Source of the DNA: Azorhizobium doebereinerae UFLA1-100
GTDB lineage: Bacteria; Pseudomonadota; Alphaproteobacteria; Rhizobiales; Xanthobacteraceae
Length of the DNA stretch: 64,000 nt
Direction of reading: 5' to 3'
Assembly (NCBI RefSeq): GCF_000473085.1
Contig: NZ_AXBA01000010.1
Coordinates: 62,001 to 126,000, forward strand
The first letter of the stretch is position 1; each line of letters begins with the position of its first letter. Below, in pieces: positions 1 through 7,575 of the stretch. Below the pieces are notes generated by a model. That model was given only the letters and a program-made list of their open reading frames with translations, had not been told where the DNA came from and did no database searches. A program made the position numbers and the translations under genes.

Positions 1-11
1 TTCCCTAGCGG

Positions 12-55
12 TTTCACCCCCCTCCCCAACCCTCCCCCGCAAGGGGGGAGGGGGT
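12..55. repeat. GC-rich palindromic intergenic repeat, copy 1
   Basis: A C-rich run followed by a G-rich run makes a strong stem with loop GCAA. Its flank (TTTCACCCCCCT) and core recur almost unchanged at 7003-7045, and in inverted orientation at 6867-6904. No reading frame fits. It looks like a REP-type interspersed element sitting before the GTA gene g3.5. Confidence 0.6.
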
Positions 56-130
56 ATGGCGCGCGGGGGTGGGCGTTGCGGGTGCCGCTGGCGGGCATGA
101 GGCGAACCGCCTCCCGCCGGCGCGCCGCCG

Positions 131-168
131 CTCCCTCTCCCGCTTGCGGGGGAGGGCCGGGGTGGGGG
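131..168. repeat. GC-rich palindromic intergenic repeat, copy 2
   Basis: CCCTCTCCCGC and GCGGGGGAGGG face each other around a short TT-containing loop. It is a variant of the repeat at 12-55 and resembles the hairpin at 2329-2352. The whole stretch 1-285 holds these two repeats and no gene I can support. Confidence 0.5.
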
Positions 169-285
169 CCGCGCGCAGCGCGGATGTGCCCGTGCCGTCC
201 TCCTCCGCAGGAAGGGCCGCGCGCAGCGCGGGCACGCACGCGCCACCCCCGCCGCATCCATTCCCCACCAGGAGACGTCCCAGCC

Positions 286-462
286 ATGCGAGCCCCCTTT
301 CTCGTCAAGGCGCCGGCGCCGCGCATCCGGGCGCTGACGCCCGGTCCCGCGCGCCAGCCCGCGCCGCCCTCCGGCGGCGTGTTCCGCGATTTCGTCGCCA
401 CGCTGGAGCGCCTGGAGAAGGCCAAGCGCCGCAAGCCCCGCGCCGGCGGGAAGGCGCCGTGA
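286..462 (+). CDS. small GTA head protein (g3.5-like)
   Basis: A 58-residue basic, proline-rich protein. The ATG at 286 has a GGAG 11 bases upstream, and the stop overlaps the ATG of the next gene (TGATG). In the Rhodobacter capsulatus GTA a small gene called g3.5 sits at this exact place, between the portal gene and the prohead protease gene. The identification rests on position, size and the translational overlap rather than on a motif. The C-terminal half (FRDFVATLERLEKAKRRK) looks helical and basic. The upstream portal and terminase genes lie outside the window. Confidence 0.6.
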   Translation: MRAPFLVKAPAPRIRALTPGPARQPAPPSGGVFRDFVATLERLEKAKRRKPRAGGKAP

Positions 463-1019
463 TGGCGGCGCTGTCCCTGCCGCCGCCGCAGGCGGTGCCC
501 ATGGCCGCCTTCGAGGGCTATGCCTGCCTGTTCGACCAGGTGGACCTGGGCCGCGACGCCATCGCCCCCGGCGCCTTCGCCGACACGCTGGCCCGGCGCG
601 GCGCGGCCGGCGTCCGGCTGCTCTACCAGCACGATCCGGCCGAGCCCATCGGCGTGTGGGCGCGCCTCGCCGAGGATGCCCTCGGCCTCAAGGTGGAAGG
701 CCGGCTCACGCTCGACGTGGCGCGGGCGCGGGAGGCGGCGGCGCTCATCGCCGCCGGCGCGCTCGATGGCCTGTCCATCGGCTTCAAGGCGGTGGAGGCG
801 CGCACCGATCCGCGCACCCGCGTCCGCCGCATCACCCGCATCGACCTGTGGGAGGTGTCCATCGTCACCTTCCCCATGCAGCCCGGCGCGCGCATCCGCC
901 GCCCGGACGCCCTCGCGCTGCCAGCGGCGCCGCCGCCCGCGCCGCTCACCACCCGGCAGGCGGCCGCCGCCGTCACCCGCGCCGCGGCGCGGCTGCGGCC
1001 GCACCTCGCCCTCGTCTGA
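462..1019 (+). CDS. HK97-family prohead protease (GTA g4)
   Basis: A 185-residue phage maturation serine protease of the S78/HK97 family, which trims the capsid protein during GTA head assembly. Visible family motifs are the histidine motif LLYQHDPAEPIG (His57), the serine motif DGLSIGF (Ser105) and the following WEVSIVTFP strand. The size fits GTA g4 proteins. The reading frame is open further upstream, but the ATG at 462 overlaps the stop of the small gene before it, which argues for translational coupling. The capsid gene, its substrate, follows 30 bases later. Confidence 0.9.
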   Translation: MAALSLPPPQAVPMAAFEGYACLFDQVDLGRDAIAPGAFADTLARRGAAGVRLLYQHDPAEPIGVWARLAEDALGLKVEGRLTLDVARAREAAALIAAGALDGLSIGFKAVEARTDPRTRVRRITRIDLWEVSIVTFPMQPGARIRRPDALALPAAPPPAPLTTRQAAAAVTRAAARLRPHLALV

Positions 1020-1049
1020 ACCTCCCCTTTCTCCAGCCCAGGAACAGCC

Positions 1050-2297
1050 ATGACCTCGTCTCTGTCCGCGCCCGAAACCAAGGTGGCCGTGCCCGAGAGC
1101 CGCTCGGCCCTCGACACGCTGATGCATACGTTCGAGACCTACAAGGAGGCCAACGAGATCCGCCTCGCGGACCTGGAGCGGCGCGGTGCCGCCGACCCGG
1201 TCTCCACCGATCGCCTCGCCCGCATCGACGCGGCCATGGAGGCCATGTCCGGCCGCATGGACCGGGTGGAGACCAAGACCCTGCGCCCGCCGCTGGGCGG
1301 CGGACCCCTGCCGGGCGCCGGCGCCCGCGAACATGGCGCGGCCTTCCTCAGCTATGCGCGCCATGGCGAGGCGGACGGGCTGAAGGCGCTGGAGGCGAAG
1401 GCGCTGTCCGCCGGCTCCGGCGCCGACGGCGGCTATCTGGTGCCCTATGAGACCGAGCAGGAGATCGGCCGGCGCCTCCTCGCGCTGTCGCCGATCCGGG
1501 CGCTGGCCACGGTGCGCACCATCGGCGCCGGCACCTATCGCAAGCCGTTCATGACCTCCGGCCCGGCGGTGGGCTGGGCGGCGGAGACCGCCGCGCGGCC
1601 GCAGACCGACAGCCCGGTGCTGGCCGAGCTGTCGTTCCCGGCCATGGAGCTCTATGCCATGCCCGCCGCCACCCAGGCGCTGCTGGACGACGGGCAGGTG
1701 AACATCGAGGAGTGGATCGCCGGCGAAGTGGACAGCGCCTTCGCCGAGCAGGAGGGCACCGCCTTCGTCAGCGGCGACGGCATCGCCAAGCCCACCGGCT
1801 TCCTGAGCTATCCCAAGGCGGCGGAGAGCGCCTGGAGCTGGGGCAAGACCGGCTATGTCGCCACCGGCGCGGCCGGGGCCTTTCCCGCCGCCAATGCCTC
1901 CGACGTACTGCTGGATCTGGTCTACGCGCTGAAGGGCGGCTACCGGCAGAACGCCGGCTTCGTGATGAACCGCCGCACCCAGGCGGCGGTGCGCAAATTG
2001 AAGGATGCCTCCGGCGCCTATCTCTGGGCGCCGCCGGCGGTGGCCGGGCAGCCGGCCAGCCTGCTGGGCTTTCCGGTGCAGGAGGCCGAGGCCATGCCCG
2101 ACGTGGCGGACGGCGCCTTCCCCATCGCCTTCGGCGATTTCCGCCGCGGCTATCTGGTGGTGGACCGGGCCGGGGTGCGGGTGCTGCGCGATCCCTATTC
2201 CGCCAAGCCCTACGTGCTGTTCTACACCACCAAAAGGGTGGGCGGCGGCATCCAGGACTTCGACGCCATCAAGCTGCTGAAGTTCGCGGCGAGCTGA
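1050..2297 (+). CDS. HK97-family major capsid protein (GTA g5)
   Basis: A 415-residue capsid subunit. Residues 1-100 form a charged, helical region (for example THE-like helix HTFETYKEANEIRLADLERR) typical of the scaffold-like delta domain that the neighbouring protease removes. The HK97 fold follows, recognisable from GGYLVPYETEQEI at about 128 and the segments KPTGFLSYP and YLVVDRAGVRVLRDPYS near the C-terminus. The length matches RcGTA g5. It is the last gene before an opposite-strand protease gene interrupts the cluster, with a hairpin between the two. Confidence 0.93.
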   Translation: MTSSLSAPETKVAVPESRSALDTLMHTFETYKEANEIRLADLERRGAADPVSTDRLARIDAAMEAMSGRMDRVETKTLRPPLGGGPLPGAGAREHGAAFLSYARHGEADGLKALEAKALSAGSGADGGYLVPYETEQEIGRRLLALSPIRALATVRTIGAGTYRKPFMTSGPAVGWAAETAARPQTDSPVLAELSFPAMELYAMPAATQALLDDGQVNIEEWIAGEVDSAFAEQEGTAFVSGDGIAKPTGFLSYPKAAESAWSWGKTGYVATGAAGAFPAANASDVLLDLVYALKGGYRQNAGFVMNRRTQAAVRKLKDASGAYLWAPPAVAGQPASLLGFPVQEAEAMPDVADGAFPIAFGDFRRGYLVVDRAGVRVLRDPYSAKPYVLFYTTKRVGGGIQDFDAIKLLKFAAS

Positions 2298-2328
2298 AGA
2301 AGGGCCGCCCTACCGGGGGCACCACGCT

Positions 2329-2356
2329 CCCTCTCCCGCACGCGGGAGAGGGCTTT
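2329..2356. terminator. hairpin between convergent capsid and protease genes
   Basis: CCCTCTCCCG and CGGGAGAGGG form a perfect 10 bp stem with loop CACG, followed by CTTT. It lies between the convergent stops at 2297 and 2364, so it could stop transcription from either side. The sequence is a short relative of the palindromic repeats at 131-168. Confidence 0.5.
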
Positions 2357-2363
2357 GCTCGCC

Positions 2364-3131
2364 TCACTCCTTCAGCGGGCTGCCGAGCTTGCCGGCGGTG
2401 GCGTCGATCCAGTCGCGGTGGAGGCCCACCAAGGTAATGCCGGTGACGCCGCCGCAGCCGCGCGCGCCGCCGGGGCCGGTGGCCCAGCCGATCACGCCGG
2501 CCAGCGTGTTGCCGAGGAAGGCCGGGCCGCCGCTGTCGCCGGTGCAGGCGCCGGCAAGGCCGAGGGTCGGCGACAGCCGCGCCATGATGCCGCCCGTGGT
2601 GCCCACGCTCGGCAGCGAGACGCAGCGCAGCGTGCCGGCGGTGGCGTCCGCCCCGTCCGACGACATGCCGAAGCCGGCGACCAGGAATTCGGTGCCCCGC
2701 GCCGGCAGGTTGGCGTCGTCGGAGAGCGGCGCCGGCCGGATGCTCGACGGCAGCGCCTCGGCCAGCTTCACCAATGCCAGGTCCGGCGTCGGGTGGCGGT
2801 TGCGATACTGGTCGGGATCGAAGCGCGGGTGCACTGAGATGCGCAGCGCCGGGATGAGGCGCGGCGTCGCCGCCCCCACCAGGGCCACGGCGTAATTGCC
2901 CGGCGGCGCCACGCAATGGGCGGCGGTCAGCACGAGGTCGGGCGCGATCGCCGTGCCCGAGCACGAGGCGCCCCGCGTCGAGACGATCATCACCGTATGC
3001 GGCCCGGCCACGCCGCCGCCGGAGCGCCCGGAGACGATGGCCTGAGCCGGCGGCGCCTGGAGCAGAAGCGCTCCCGCCCCCAGAAGCACGGCGCAGATGG
3101 CGCCGCGACCGATCAACGAAACACCAGGCAA
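2364..3131 (-). CDS. secreted trypsin-like serine protease (S1)
   Basis: A 255-residue chymotrypsin-fold protease. A hydrophobic signal segment (residues 11-31, ending APPAQA) precedes IVSG, which resembles the mature N-terminus of trypsins. The catalytic triad is visible: His72 in LTAAHC, Asp117 in PDLAL and Ser200 in TGDSGGP. The start chosen is TTG at 3131 because AGGGG lies 5 bases upstream and an in-frame stop lies just before it; no earlier start exists. The gene runs against the GTA genes and sits between g5 and g6. It may be an unrelated insertion or a maturation or entry protease; the sequence does not decide. Confidence 0.88.
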   Translation of the reverse strand: MPGVSLIGRGAICAVLLGAGALLLQAPPAQAIVSGRSGGGVAGPHTVMIVSTRGASCSGTAIAPDLVLTAAHCVAPPGNYAVALVGAATPRLIPALRISVHPRFDPDQYRNRHPTPDLALVKLAEALPSSIRPAPLSDDANLPARGTEFLVAGFGMSSDGADATAGTLRCVSLPSVGTTGGIMARLSPTLGLAGACTGDSGGPAFLGNTLAGVIGWATGPGGARGCGGVTGITLVGLHRDWIDATAGKLGSPLKE

Positions 3132-3275
3132 ACGGACCCCTCACTTCGAGCGCAGGCATTTGTGGCCCGCCGGGCCGCGCCGGGTCAACCCGCTGCCGCA
3201 CCGGCAAGCGGCCCCGCGCCGCGTGTTCCCGTCCGCCCGCGACCTTTTTCCCCGCCGCCCGCCATGGAGCACGCC

Positions 3276-3839
3276 ATGTCCCAACGTATCGCCGGCCCCG
3301 CCGCCGAGCCGCTGACGCTCGCCGAGGCCAAGGCCTATCTGCGCCTCGACGCGGACGATGCCGACGCTCTGGTGGCGGCGCTGGTCGCCGCCGCCCGGCG
3401 CATGGTGGAGGCGGCCACCGGCCGCGCGCTCATCCACCAGAGCTGGCGCGTGGTGCGCGACGTCTGGCCGCCCAGCGGCGTTTTCCCGCTGCCGGTGGCG
3501 CCGGTGGCGGCCATTTCCGCCGCGCGGGTGCGCGGCGCCGGCGGGACCGTGCTGGAGGTTGTGGACGGCGCGCTGAGCCTCGCCGCCGGGCGTGCCCCGG
3601 CGCTGGTGCATGTGAACCTCGCCCGGGTGCCCGCGCCCGGGCCAGCGCCGGGCGGCATCGAGATCGACATCCTGGCCGGCTACGGCCCCGCCGCCGCCGA
3701 CGTGCCGGAGGATCTCGTCCAGGCGGTGCGGCTGGTGCTGGCCCACTTCCACGAGCATCGCGACGCGCCGGGCGATACCATGCGCCTGCCGGCCACCGTC
3801 ACGACGCTGCTGGCGCCCTACCGGATGGTGCGGCTGTGA
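3276..3839 (+). CDS. head-tail connector (GTA g6)
   Basis: A 187-residue adaptor of the phage gp6 / phiE125 gp8 type that joins the portal to the neck. The N-terminus LTLAEAKAYLRLDADDADAL is the hallmark of this family, and the C-terminal helix LVQAVRLVLAHFHEHR is typical as well. Another ATG lies at 3264, but the ATG at 3276 has GGAG 6 bases upstream. Its stop overlaps the GTG of the next gene. It resumes the GTA order after the interrupting protease gene. Confidence 0.9.
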   Translation: MSQRIAGPAAEPLTLAEAKAYLRLDADDADALVAALVAAARRMVEAATGRALIHQSWRVVRDVWPPSGVFPLPVAPVAAISAARVRGAGGTVLEVVDGALSLAAGRAPALVHVNLARVPAPGPAPGGIEIDILAGYGPAAADVPEDLVQAVRLVLAHFHEHRDAPGDTMRLPATVTTLLAPYRMVRL

Positions 3840-4156
3840 GCGGCATCGGCGCGCTGCGCCACCGCATCGACCATCAGGCGCCGGTGGAGACGCCGGACGG
3901 CATCGGCGGCGTCACCGTCAGCTTCGTCACCGTGGATCGCCTGTGGGCGGCGGTGGAGGAGAGCGCGGCCGGCGCCTTCGCCGAGGAACGCCGCTTCGGC
4001 CTCGCCACCGTGCGGGTGACGGTGCGCGCGCCCAACAGCATCGCCGCCGGCGACCTGCTGCGCCTCGGCGCCCGCCGCCTCGCGGTGGAGGCCACCTCCG
4101 ACCCCGACGGGCGGGGCCGCTTCACACGCGTCCATTGCCGGGAGGAACAGCCGTGA
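3836..4156 (+). CDS. phage head closure protein (GTA g7)
   Basis: A 106-residue head-tail adaptor (SPP1 gp16-like stopper). The family pattern is visible: LRHRIDHQAPVETPDGIGG at the N-terminus, then VTVDRLWAAVEES and a C-terminal beta region. It begins with GTG overlapping the previous stop and itself overlaps the next gene, so g6-g7-next gene are translationally coupled. Confidence 0.85.
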   Translation: MSGIGALRHRIDHQAPVETPDGIGGVTVSFVTVDRLWAAVEESAAGAFAEERRFGLATVRVTVRAPNSIAAGDLLRLGARRLAVEATSDPDGRGRFTRVHCREEQP

Positions 4157-4479
4157 CCGCCACCACAACCACGCCCGCGCTGATCGCCACCGCCCGCCTG
4201 TCCGGGCTCGACGGGCTCGCCGCGCGGCTTCAGGCCCGCCTGTCGCAGGATCGCGTGGAGGCCGCGCTCGACGCGGCCGCCGCCGCCCTCGCCGGTGCCG
4301 CCGCCGCCCGCCTCGGCGCCCCGCCGCAGGTGGAGGCCGCGCCCGGCCGCCGCACCGTGGGCAGCGCGGATCCCGCCGCTGTGGCGCGCGAGACCGGCGG
4401 CCTCGCCACGCCCGCCGACCCGTGGCTGGCGCCGGCGCTGGCCGCCGTCGCCGCCGTCCGGCGGGGAGGCGGGGCATGA
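4153..4479 (+). CDS. HK97 gp10-like neck/tail protein
   Basis: A 108-residue, alanine-rich protein with a GTG start overlapping the previous stop. The C-terminal segment ETGGLATPADPWLAPAL resembles the end of HK97 gp10-like minor tail proteins, where a GT-x-x-x-PAxPFLxPA pattern is common. It lies between the head closure and tail terminator genes, the usual place of gp10-like genes in siphophages. RcGTA itself has no numbered gene at this place. Family membership is inferred from the ending and the context. Confidence 0.6.
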   Translation: MTATTTTPALIATARLSGLDGLAARLQARLSQDRVEAALDAAAAALAGAAAARLGAPPQVEAAPGRRTVGSADPAAVARETGGLATPADPWLAPALAAVAAVRRGGGA

Positions 4480-4889
4480 GCGCGCCGCTCTCCGCCGCCC
4501 GCGCCCTGCGCGGTGCCATCCAGGCCCGCCTCGCCGCCGACGGGCCGCTCGACGCGCTGCTCGCCGGGCGCATCCATGACGTGCCGCCCAAGGACGCGGC
4601 CTTTCCCTTCGTGACGCTGGGCGAGGCGGTGGTGTCCGACTGGTCCACCGCCACCGAGGGCGGCAGCGATCAGGCGCTCACGCTGCACGTCTTCTCCCGC
4701 GCGGGCGGGCGGGCCGAGGCGATGGCGCTCGCCGCCGCCGTGCAGGAGGCGCTGCACGAGGCGCCGCTGGCGCTGCCCGGCCACGCGCTGGCGCTGCTGC
4801 GCGCCACCACCGCCGAGGTGCGCCGCGACGGCGACGGGCGGACCTTCCACGGCCTGGTGCGCTTCCGCGCGCTCACCGAGCCGCTCTGA
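4476..4889 (+). CDS. tail terminator, DUF3168 (GTA g8)
   Basis: A 137-residue DUF3168 protein that would cap the tail tube and join it to the head. Features include the N-terminal helix SAARALRGAIQARLAAD, the strand pair FPFVTLGEAVVSDW and the C-terminal FHGLVRFRALTE, all typical of the family. The ATG overlaps the previous stop (ATGA). It is in the expected position between the neck genes and the major tail protein. Confidence 0.87.
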   Translation: MSAPLSAARALRGAIQARLAADGPLDALLAGRIHDVPPKDAAFPFVTLGEAVVSDWSTATEGGSDQALTLHVFSRAGGRAEAMALAAAVQEALHEAPLALPGHALALLRATTAEVRRDGDGRTFHGLVRFRALTEPL

Positions 4890-4914
4890 TCTCTCGACCC
4901 GCAAGGAGGATGCG

Positions 4915-5322
4915 ATGGCCGCGCAGAAGGGCAAGGACCTGCTGCTGAAGATGTATGACGGGGCGACCTACGTGACGGTCGCGGGCCTGCGCTCGCGCAC
5001 GCTCGCCTTCAACGCCCAGACCGTGGACGTGACCCATGCGGAGAGCGCCGGCCGCTGGCGCGAGCTGCTGGCCGGGGCGGGGGTGAAGCGCGCCAGCATC
5101 TCCGGCTCCGGCGTGTTCAAGGACGCCGCCTCCGACGCGCTGGTGCGCACCGCCTTCTTCGAGGGCGAGCTGCGCGACTGCCAGGTGGTGATCCCGGATT
5201 TCGGCACCGTCTCCGGCCCGTTCCAGGTCTCGGCGCTGGAGCTGGCCGCCGCGCATGACGGCGCGGTGACCTTCGACCTCACGCTGGAGAGCGCGGGCGT
5301 CCTCGCCTTCGCCGCGCTGTGA
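4915..5322 (+). CDS. phage major tail tube protein, TP901-1 family (GTA g9)
   Basis: A 135-residue tail tube subunit. It opens with AAQKGKDLLLKMYDG, close to the start of GTA g9 proteins, and continues with the VDVTHAESAGRWRELL motif of the TP901-1 tail family. AAGGAGG lies 6 bases before the ATG, giving the strongest ribosome site of the cluster, which suits the most abundant tail protein. Length and position both fit. Confidence 0.9.
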   Translation: MAAQKGKDLLLKMYDGATYVTVAGLRSRTLAFNAQTVDVTHAESAGRWRELLAGAGVKRASISGSGVFKDAASDALVRTAFFEGELRDCQVVIPDFGTVSGPFQVSALELAAAHDGAVTFDLTLESAGVLAFAAL

Positions 5323-5333
5323 GGAGGGCGGAG

Positions 5334-5687
5334 ATGGCCAACAGGCATCGCGGCGAGATCTGCGCCGTGCTCGACGGCGAGAGCCGCACCCTCGTGCTGA
5401 CGCTGGGCGCGCTGGCGGAACTGGAAGCCGCCTTCGCTGTGGACGACCTGGTGGCGCTGGCCGAGCGCTTCGGGCGCGGCCGGCTCGCCGCCGCAGACAT
5501 GGCGCGGGTCATCGGCGCCGGCCTGCGCGGCGCGGGCGCGGCGATCTCCGACGCCGAGGTGGCGGGGCTGCGCGCGGAGGGCGGCGCGGCCGGCTTCGCG
5601 CGCATCGTCTCGGCGCTGCTCGCCGCCACCTTCGGCGCGCCGGAGGCTGCGGACCCCGCCCGCCCTCCGCCGCCGCAGGCGCCGTGA
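5334..5687 (+). CDS. GTA g10, tail assembly chaperone-type protein
   Basis: A 117-residue member of the gene transfer agent family protein group (g10). The core NRHRGEICAVLDGESRTLVL and LGALAELEAAF is characteristic. In siphophages this slot holds the chaperone that loads the tape measure protein. The ATG at 5334 is preceded by GGAGGGCGG; a slightly longer frame from 5319 has no ribosome site of its own. The C-terminus is a proline/alanine tail, and the stop overlaps the start of g10.1. Confidence 0.82.
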   Translation: MANRHRGEICAVLDGESRTLVLTLGALAELEAAFAVDDLVALAERFGRGRLAAADMARVIGAGLRGAGAAISDAEVAGLRAEGGAAGFARIVSALLAATFGAPEAADPARPPPPQAP

Positions 5688-5905
5688 GCGCGGCCCCGGC
5701 GCGTCCCTTTCCCTGGGACGCGGCCATGGGGTTCGGCCTCGGCCACCTGCGGCTGTCCCCGTGCGCCTTCTGGGCGATGACGCCGCGCGAACTGGCCGCC
5801 GCCGCGCGGGCGCTCGGCGGCGCGCCGCCCGCCGGCGCGGCGCTCGACCGCAGCGGGCTCGCCGCGCTGATGGCGCGCTTTCCCGATGCTCCTTCGCGAG
5901 GCTGA
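5684..5905 (+). CDS. phage tail assembly chaperone (GTA g10.1, rcc01693-like)
   Basis: A 73-residue protein of the rcc01693 family. The pattern FPWDAAMGFGLGHLRLSP followed by FWAMTPREL is diagnostic for this small GTA protein. It starts with GTG overlapping the stop of g10, and g11 follows after 9 bases. Its short length and overlap mean gene callers may skip it. Confidence 0.88.
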   Translation: MSAAPARPFPWDAAMGFGLGHLRLSPCAFWAMTPRELAAAARALGGAPPAGAALDRSGLAALMARFPDAPSRG

Positions 5906-5914
5906 GGCAGACCC

Positions 5915-6541
5915 ATGGACACCATCGACAGCGTGGCGGTGGCGATCACCGCCGACACCTCCGCCTTCACCGCCGGGGTGGCGGAGGCGGAAGCCTCCGC
6001 GCGCGCCCTCGGCACCAGCGTCTCGGCGGCGCTGACCGCCGCGCAGGCGCCGGCGCGCTCGTTCGGCAGCGCGCTCACCGACGCCTTCACCGGCGTCGCG
6101 GTGAAGGGCCGCGACCTCGACGACGTCATCTCCGGCCTCGGCCAGCGGCTCTCCAACCTGGCGCTCAACGCAGCACTGAAGCCGCTGGAGCAGGGGATCG
6201 GCGGCACCATCAGCCAGATCCTCGGCACCGCCTTTGCCGATGGCGGCGTGCTCCAGGGCGGGGGCGTGCGCGCCTTCGCCGACGGCGGCGTCGTGTCCGC
6301 GCCGACCTATTTCCCCATGAGCTCCGGCACCGGCCTGATGGGCGAGGCGGGGGCGGAGGCCATCCTGCCGCTCAGCCGCGGCGCCGACGGCGCGCTCGGC
6401 GTGCGCACCCAGGGCGAGGCCGGCCGCACGCAAGTGAACGTCACCGTGGCGACGCCGGACCCCGGCGCCTTCCGCCGCTCGGACGCCTATCTCTCCGGCC
6501 TCATCGCCCGCGCTGTGGCGCGGGGTCAGCGCAGCCTGTGA
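5915..6541 (+). CDS. phage tail tape measure protein (GTA g11)
   Basis: A 208-residue tape measure protein that sets tail length. At 208 residues it is in the range of RcGTA g11, which gives the short GTA tail. Visible are the N-terminal VAVAITADTSAFTAGVAEAE pattern, a hydrophobic stretch LALNAALKPLEQGIGG, and the repeated FADGGV motif (three times) before PMSSGTGLMGEAGAEAILPL, which is a common C-terminal signature. It is the last gene before the 2.2 kb interruption. Confidence 0.9.
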   Translation: MDTIDSVAVAITADTSAFTAGVAEAEASARALGTSVSAALTAAQAPARSFGSALTDAFTGVAVKGRDLDDVISGLGQRLSNLALNAALKPLEQGIGGTISQILGTAFADGGVLQGGGVRAFADGGVVSAPTYFPMSSGTGLMGEAGAEAILPLSRGADGALGVRTQGEAGRTQVNVTVATPDPGAFRRSDAYLSGLIARAVARGQRSL

Positions 6542-6866
6542 GGGGCGGGCGGCCGGACAGTATTCGCGCCGGCCCCAGCGTGGAACCGGCCCGGGGCGGG
6601 GCGGATCGACAGTCCAGACGGAAGCAGCCAAGACAGCCGGCGCGCACTCCGCGCGCCGTGGCCGGGCACGGGCCGGCCGGCTCTGGCGCCGATCGACATT
6701 CATCCGACCGCGGGTCTCGGGACCAACACTCCTGTTGCCAACACCCTTGTGCCTCAAGGTTCTTGTGGCCGAGACCCTGTGGCGACGCCAGGCGCTTGCT
6801 GGTGCCCGCCCACCTATGAGGGGGTGCTCGTGCGGGGCGGGCCGGCGCAAGCACAGGTCGGGGCAC

Positions 6867-6904
6867 CTCCCCCCTTGCGGGGGAGGGCAGGGAGGGGGGT
6901 GAAA
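6867..6904. repeat. GC-rich palindromic intergenic repeat, copy 3 (inverted)
   Basis: It carries CTCCCCCCTTGCGGGGGAGGG followed by a GGGAGGGGGGTGAAA arm, which is the reverse complement of the TTTCACCCCCCT arm in the copies at 12-55 and 7003-7045. Together with the copy at 7003 it forms an inverted pair about 100 bases apart. Confidence 0.6.
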
Positions 6905-7002
6905 CGCCATCCCCTTTCACCCCGGCCTGCCGTCTTGCGCATCGGCGCACGGGCACCTAAGCGGGCGCACCCCGGATCACACAGCGGTTGTGATCGGCGC
7001 GC

Positions 7003-7045
7003 GTTTCACCCCCCTGTCCAACCCTCCCCCGCAAGGGGGGGCGGC
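7003..7045. repeat. GC-rich palindromic intergenic repeat, copy 4
   Basis: It starts TTTCACCCCCCTGTCCAACC and continues with the same CCCTCCCCCGCAAGGGGGG core as the copy at 12-55, differing at only a few bases. It lies just downstream of the small exported protein gene (7108-7419, minus strand). Confidence 0.6.
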
Positions 7046-7107
7046 GTGCGGGATTGGGGGTGAGAACTCGCTGTTACAGAGGCATCGGGTCTGACTGTCG
7101 ATCCAGC

Positions 7108-7419
7108 CTAGCGCGTGCGCTGCCAGGGGTCGGGGGTCGCGGTGGTGGCTCCGGCGGAGGGCGTGTTCTGCAGGCCCTGGTTCGGCGCGTTGCTGGCGGC
7201 GGCGCCGCGCCCCACGGTCACGTCCGCGCTGCCGCTGATCTGCACGCAGGTGTCCGAGCCCGGCACGCGCCGGAAGCCGGCGCCCATGGCCGCGCAGGCG
7301 GCATCTGGGCGCGCGGGCGCCTCTCCCGCCACCGCCGCCGTGGCGGCGAGGAGGGCGGCGATGAAGGCGATGCGGCCGGCGGCGCGGCCGTGCCTGTGGC
7401 GTTCGGGCATCCGGGGCAT
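7108..7419 (-). CDS. small exported protein with porin-like motif
   Basis: A 103-residue protein with a basic N-terminus, a signal peptide (RIAFIAALLAATAAVAG) and a mature part beginning near APARPDAAC. The segment AAMGAGFRRVPGSDTCVQIS matches the conserved N-terminal motif of alphaproteobacterial porins (GAGF-x-x-(I/V)PG-(S/T)DTC-(L/V)-x-I-x-G), but no barrel follows. The start at 7419 has GGAG 8 bases upstream; a second ATG at 7410 is possible. Two cysteines could form the same disulfide as in porins. Function unknown. It is one of two minus-strand genes inserted between GTA g11 and g12. Confidence 0.6.
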   Translation of the reverse strand: MPRMPERHRHGRAAGRIAFIAALLAATAAVAGEAPARPDAACAAMGAGFRRVPGSDTCVQISGSADVTVGRGAAASNAPNQGLQNTPSAGATTATPDPWQRTR

Positions 7420-7535
7420 GCCAGTTTCTCCCGCGCGGCCGTCCGGCGGCCGCAGGACGGCAGGGTAGGGCAGGCGGCGCCCGGTGCAAAGCCCCCCGGC
7501 CGGCGCGGCGCGATCACGCGCGACGCGCCGGAGGC

Positions 7536-7575
7536 GGGACTGCGGGACTGCGGGACTGCGGGACTGCGGGACTGC
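7536..7575. repeat. five tandem copies of GGGACTGC
   Basis: Five exact head-to-tail copies of an 8-base unit, followed by GGGG. The unit is not a multiple of three and does not lie in a supported gene, so it would be free to expand or contract by slippage. Confidence 0.95.

Larger units (their letters stand above)
6542..7107. other. non-coding block with palindromic repeats
   Basis: No reading frame here has a credible start, family signature or codon pattern. The block contains repeats at 6867-6904 and 7003-7045, and an inverted repeat GATCACA-N7-TGTGATC at 6975-6995. The stretch around 6720-6780 is less GC-rich than its surroundings and is unexplained. Confidence 0.5.

Noticed and set aside
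5279-6910. Minus-strand frame of 543 codons across GTA g10-g11
   Set aside because: Overlaps three well-supported plus-strand genes and has shadow-type composition.
6749-7063. Possible gene on the plus strand in the g11-g12 interruption
   Set aside because: The frame runs through two palindromic repeats, has no ribosome site and has no family pattern.
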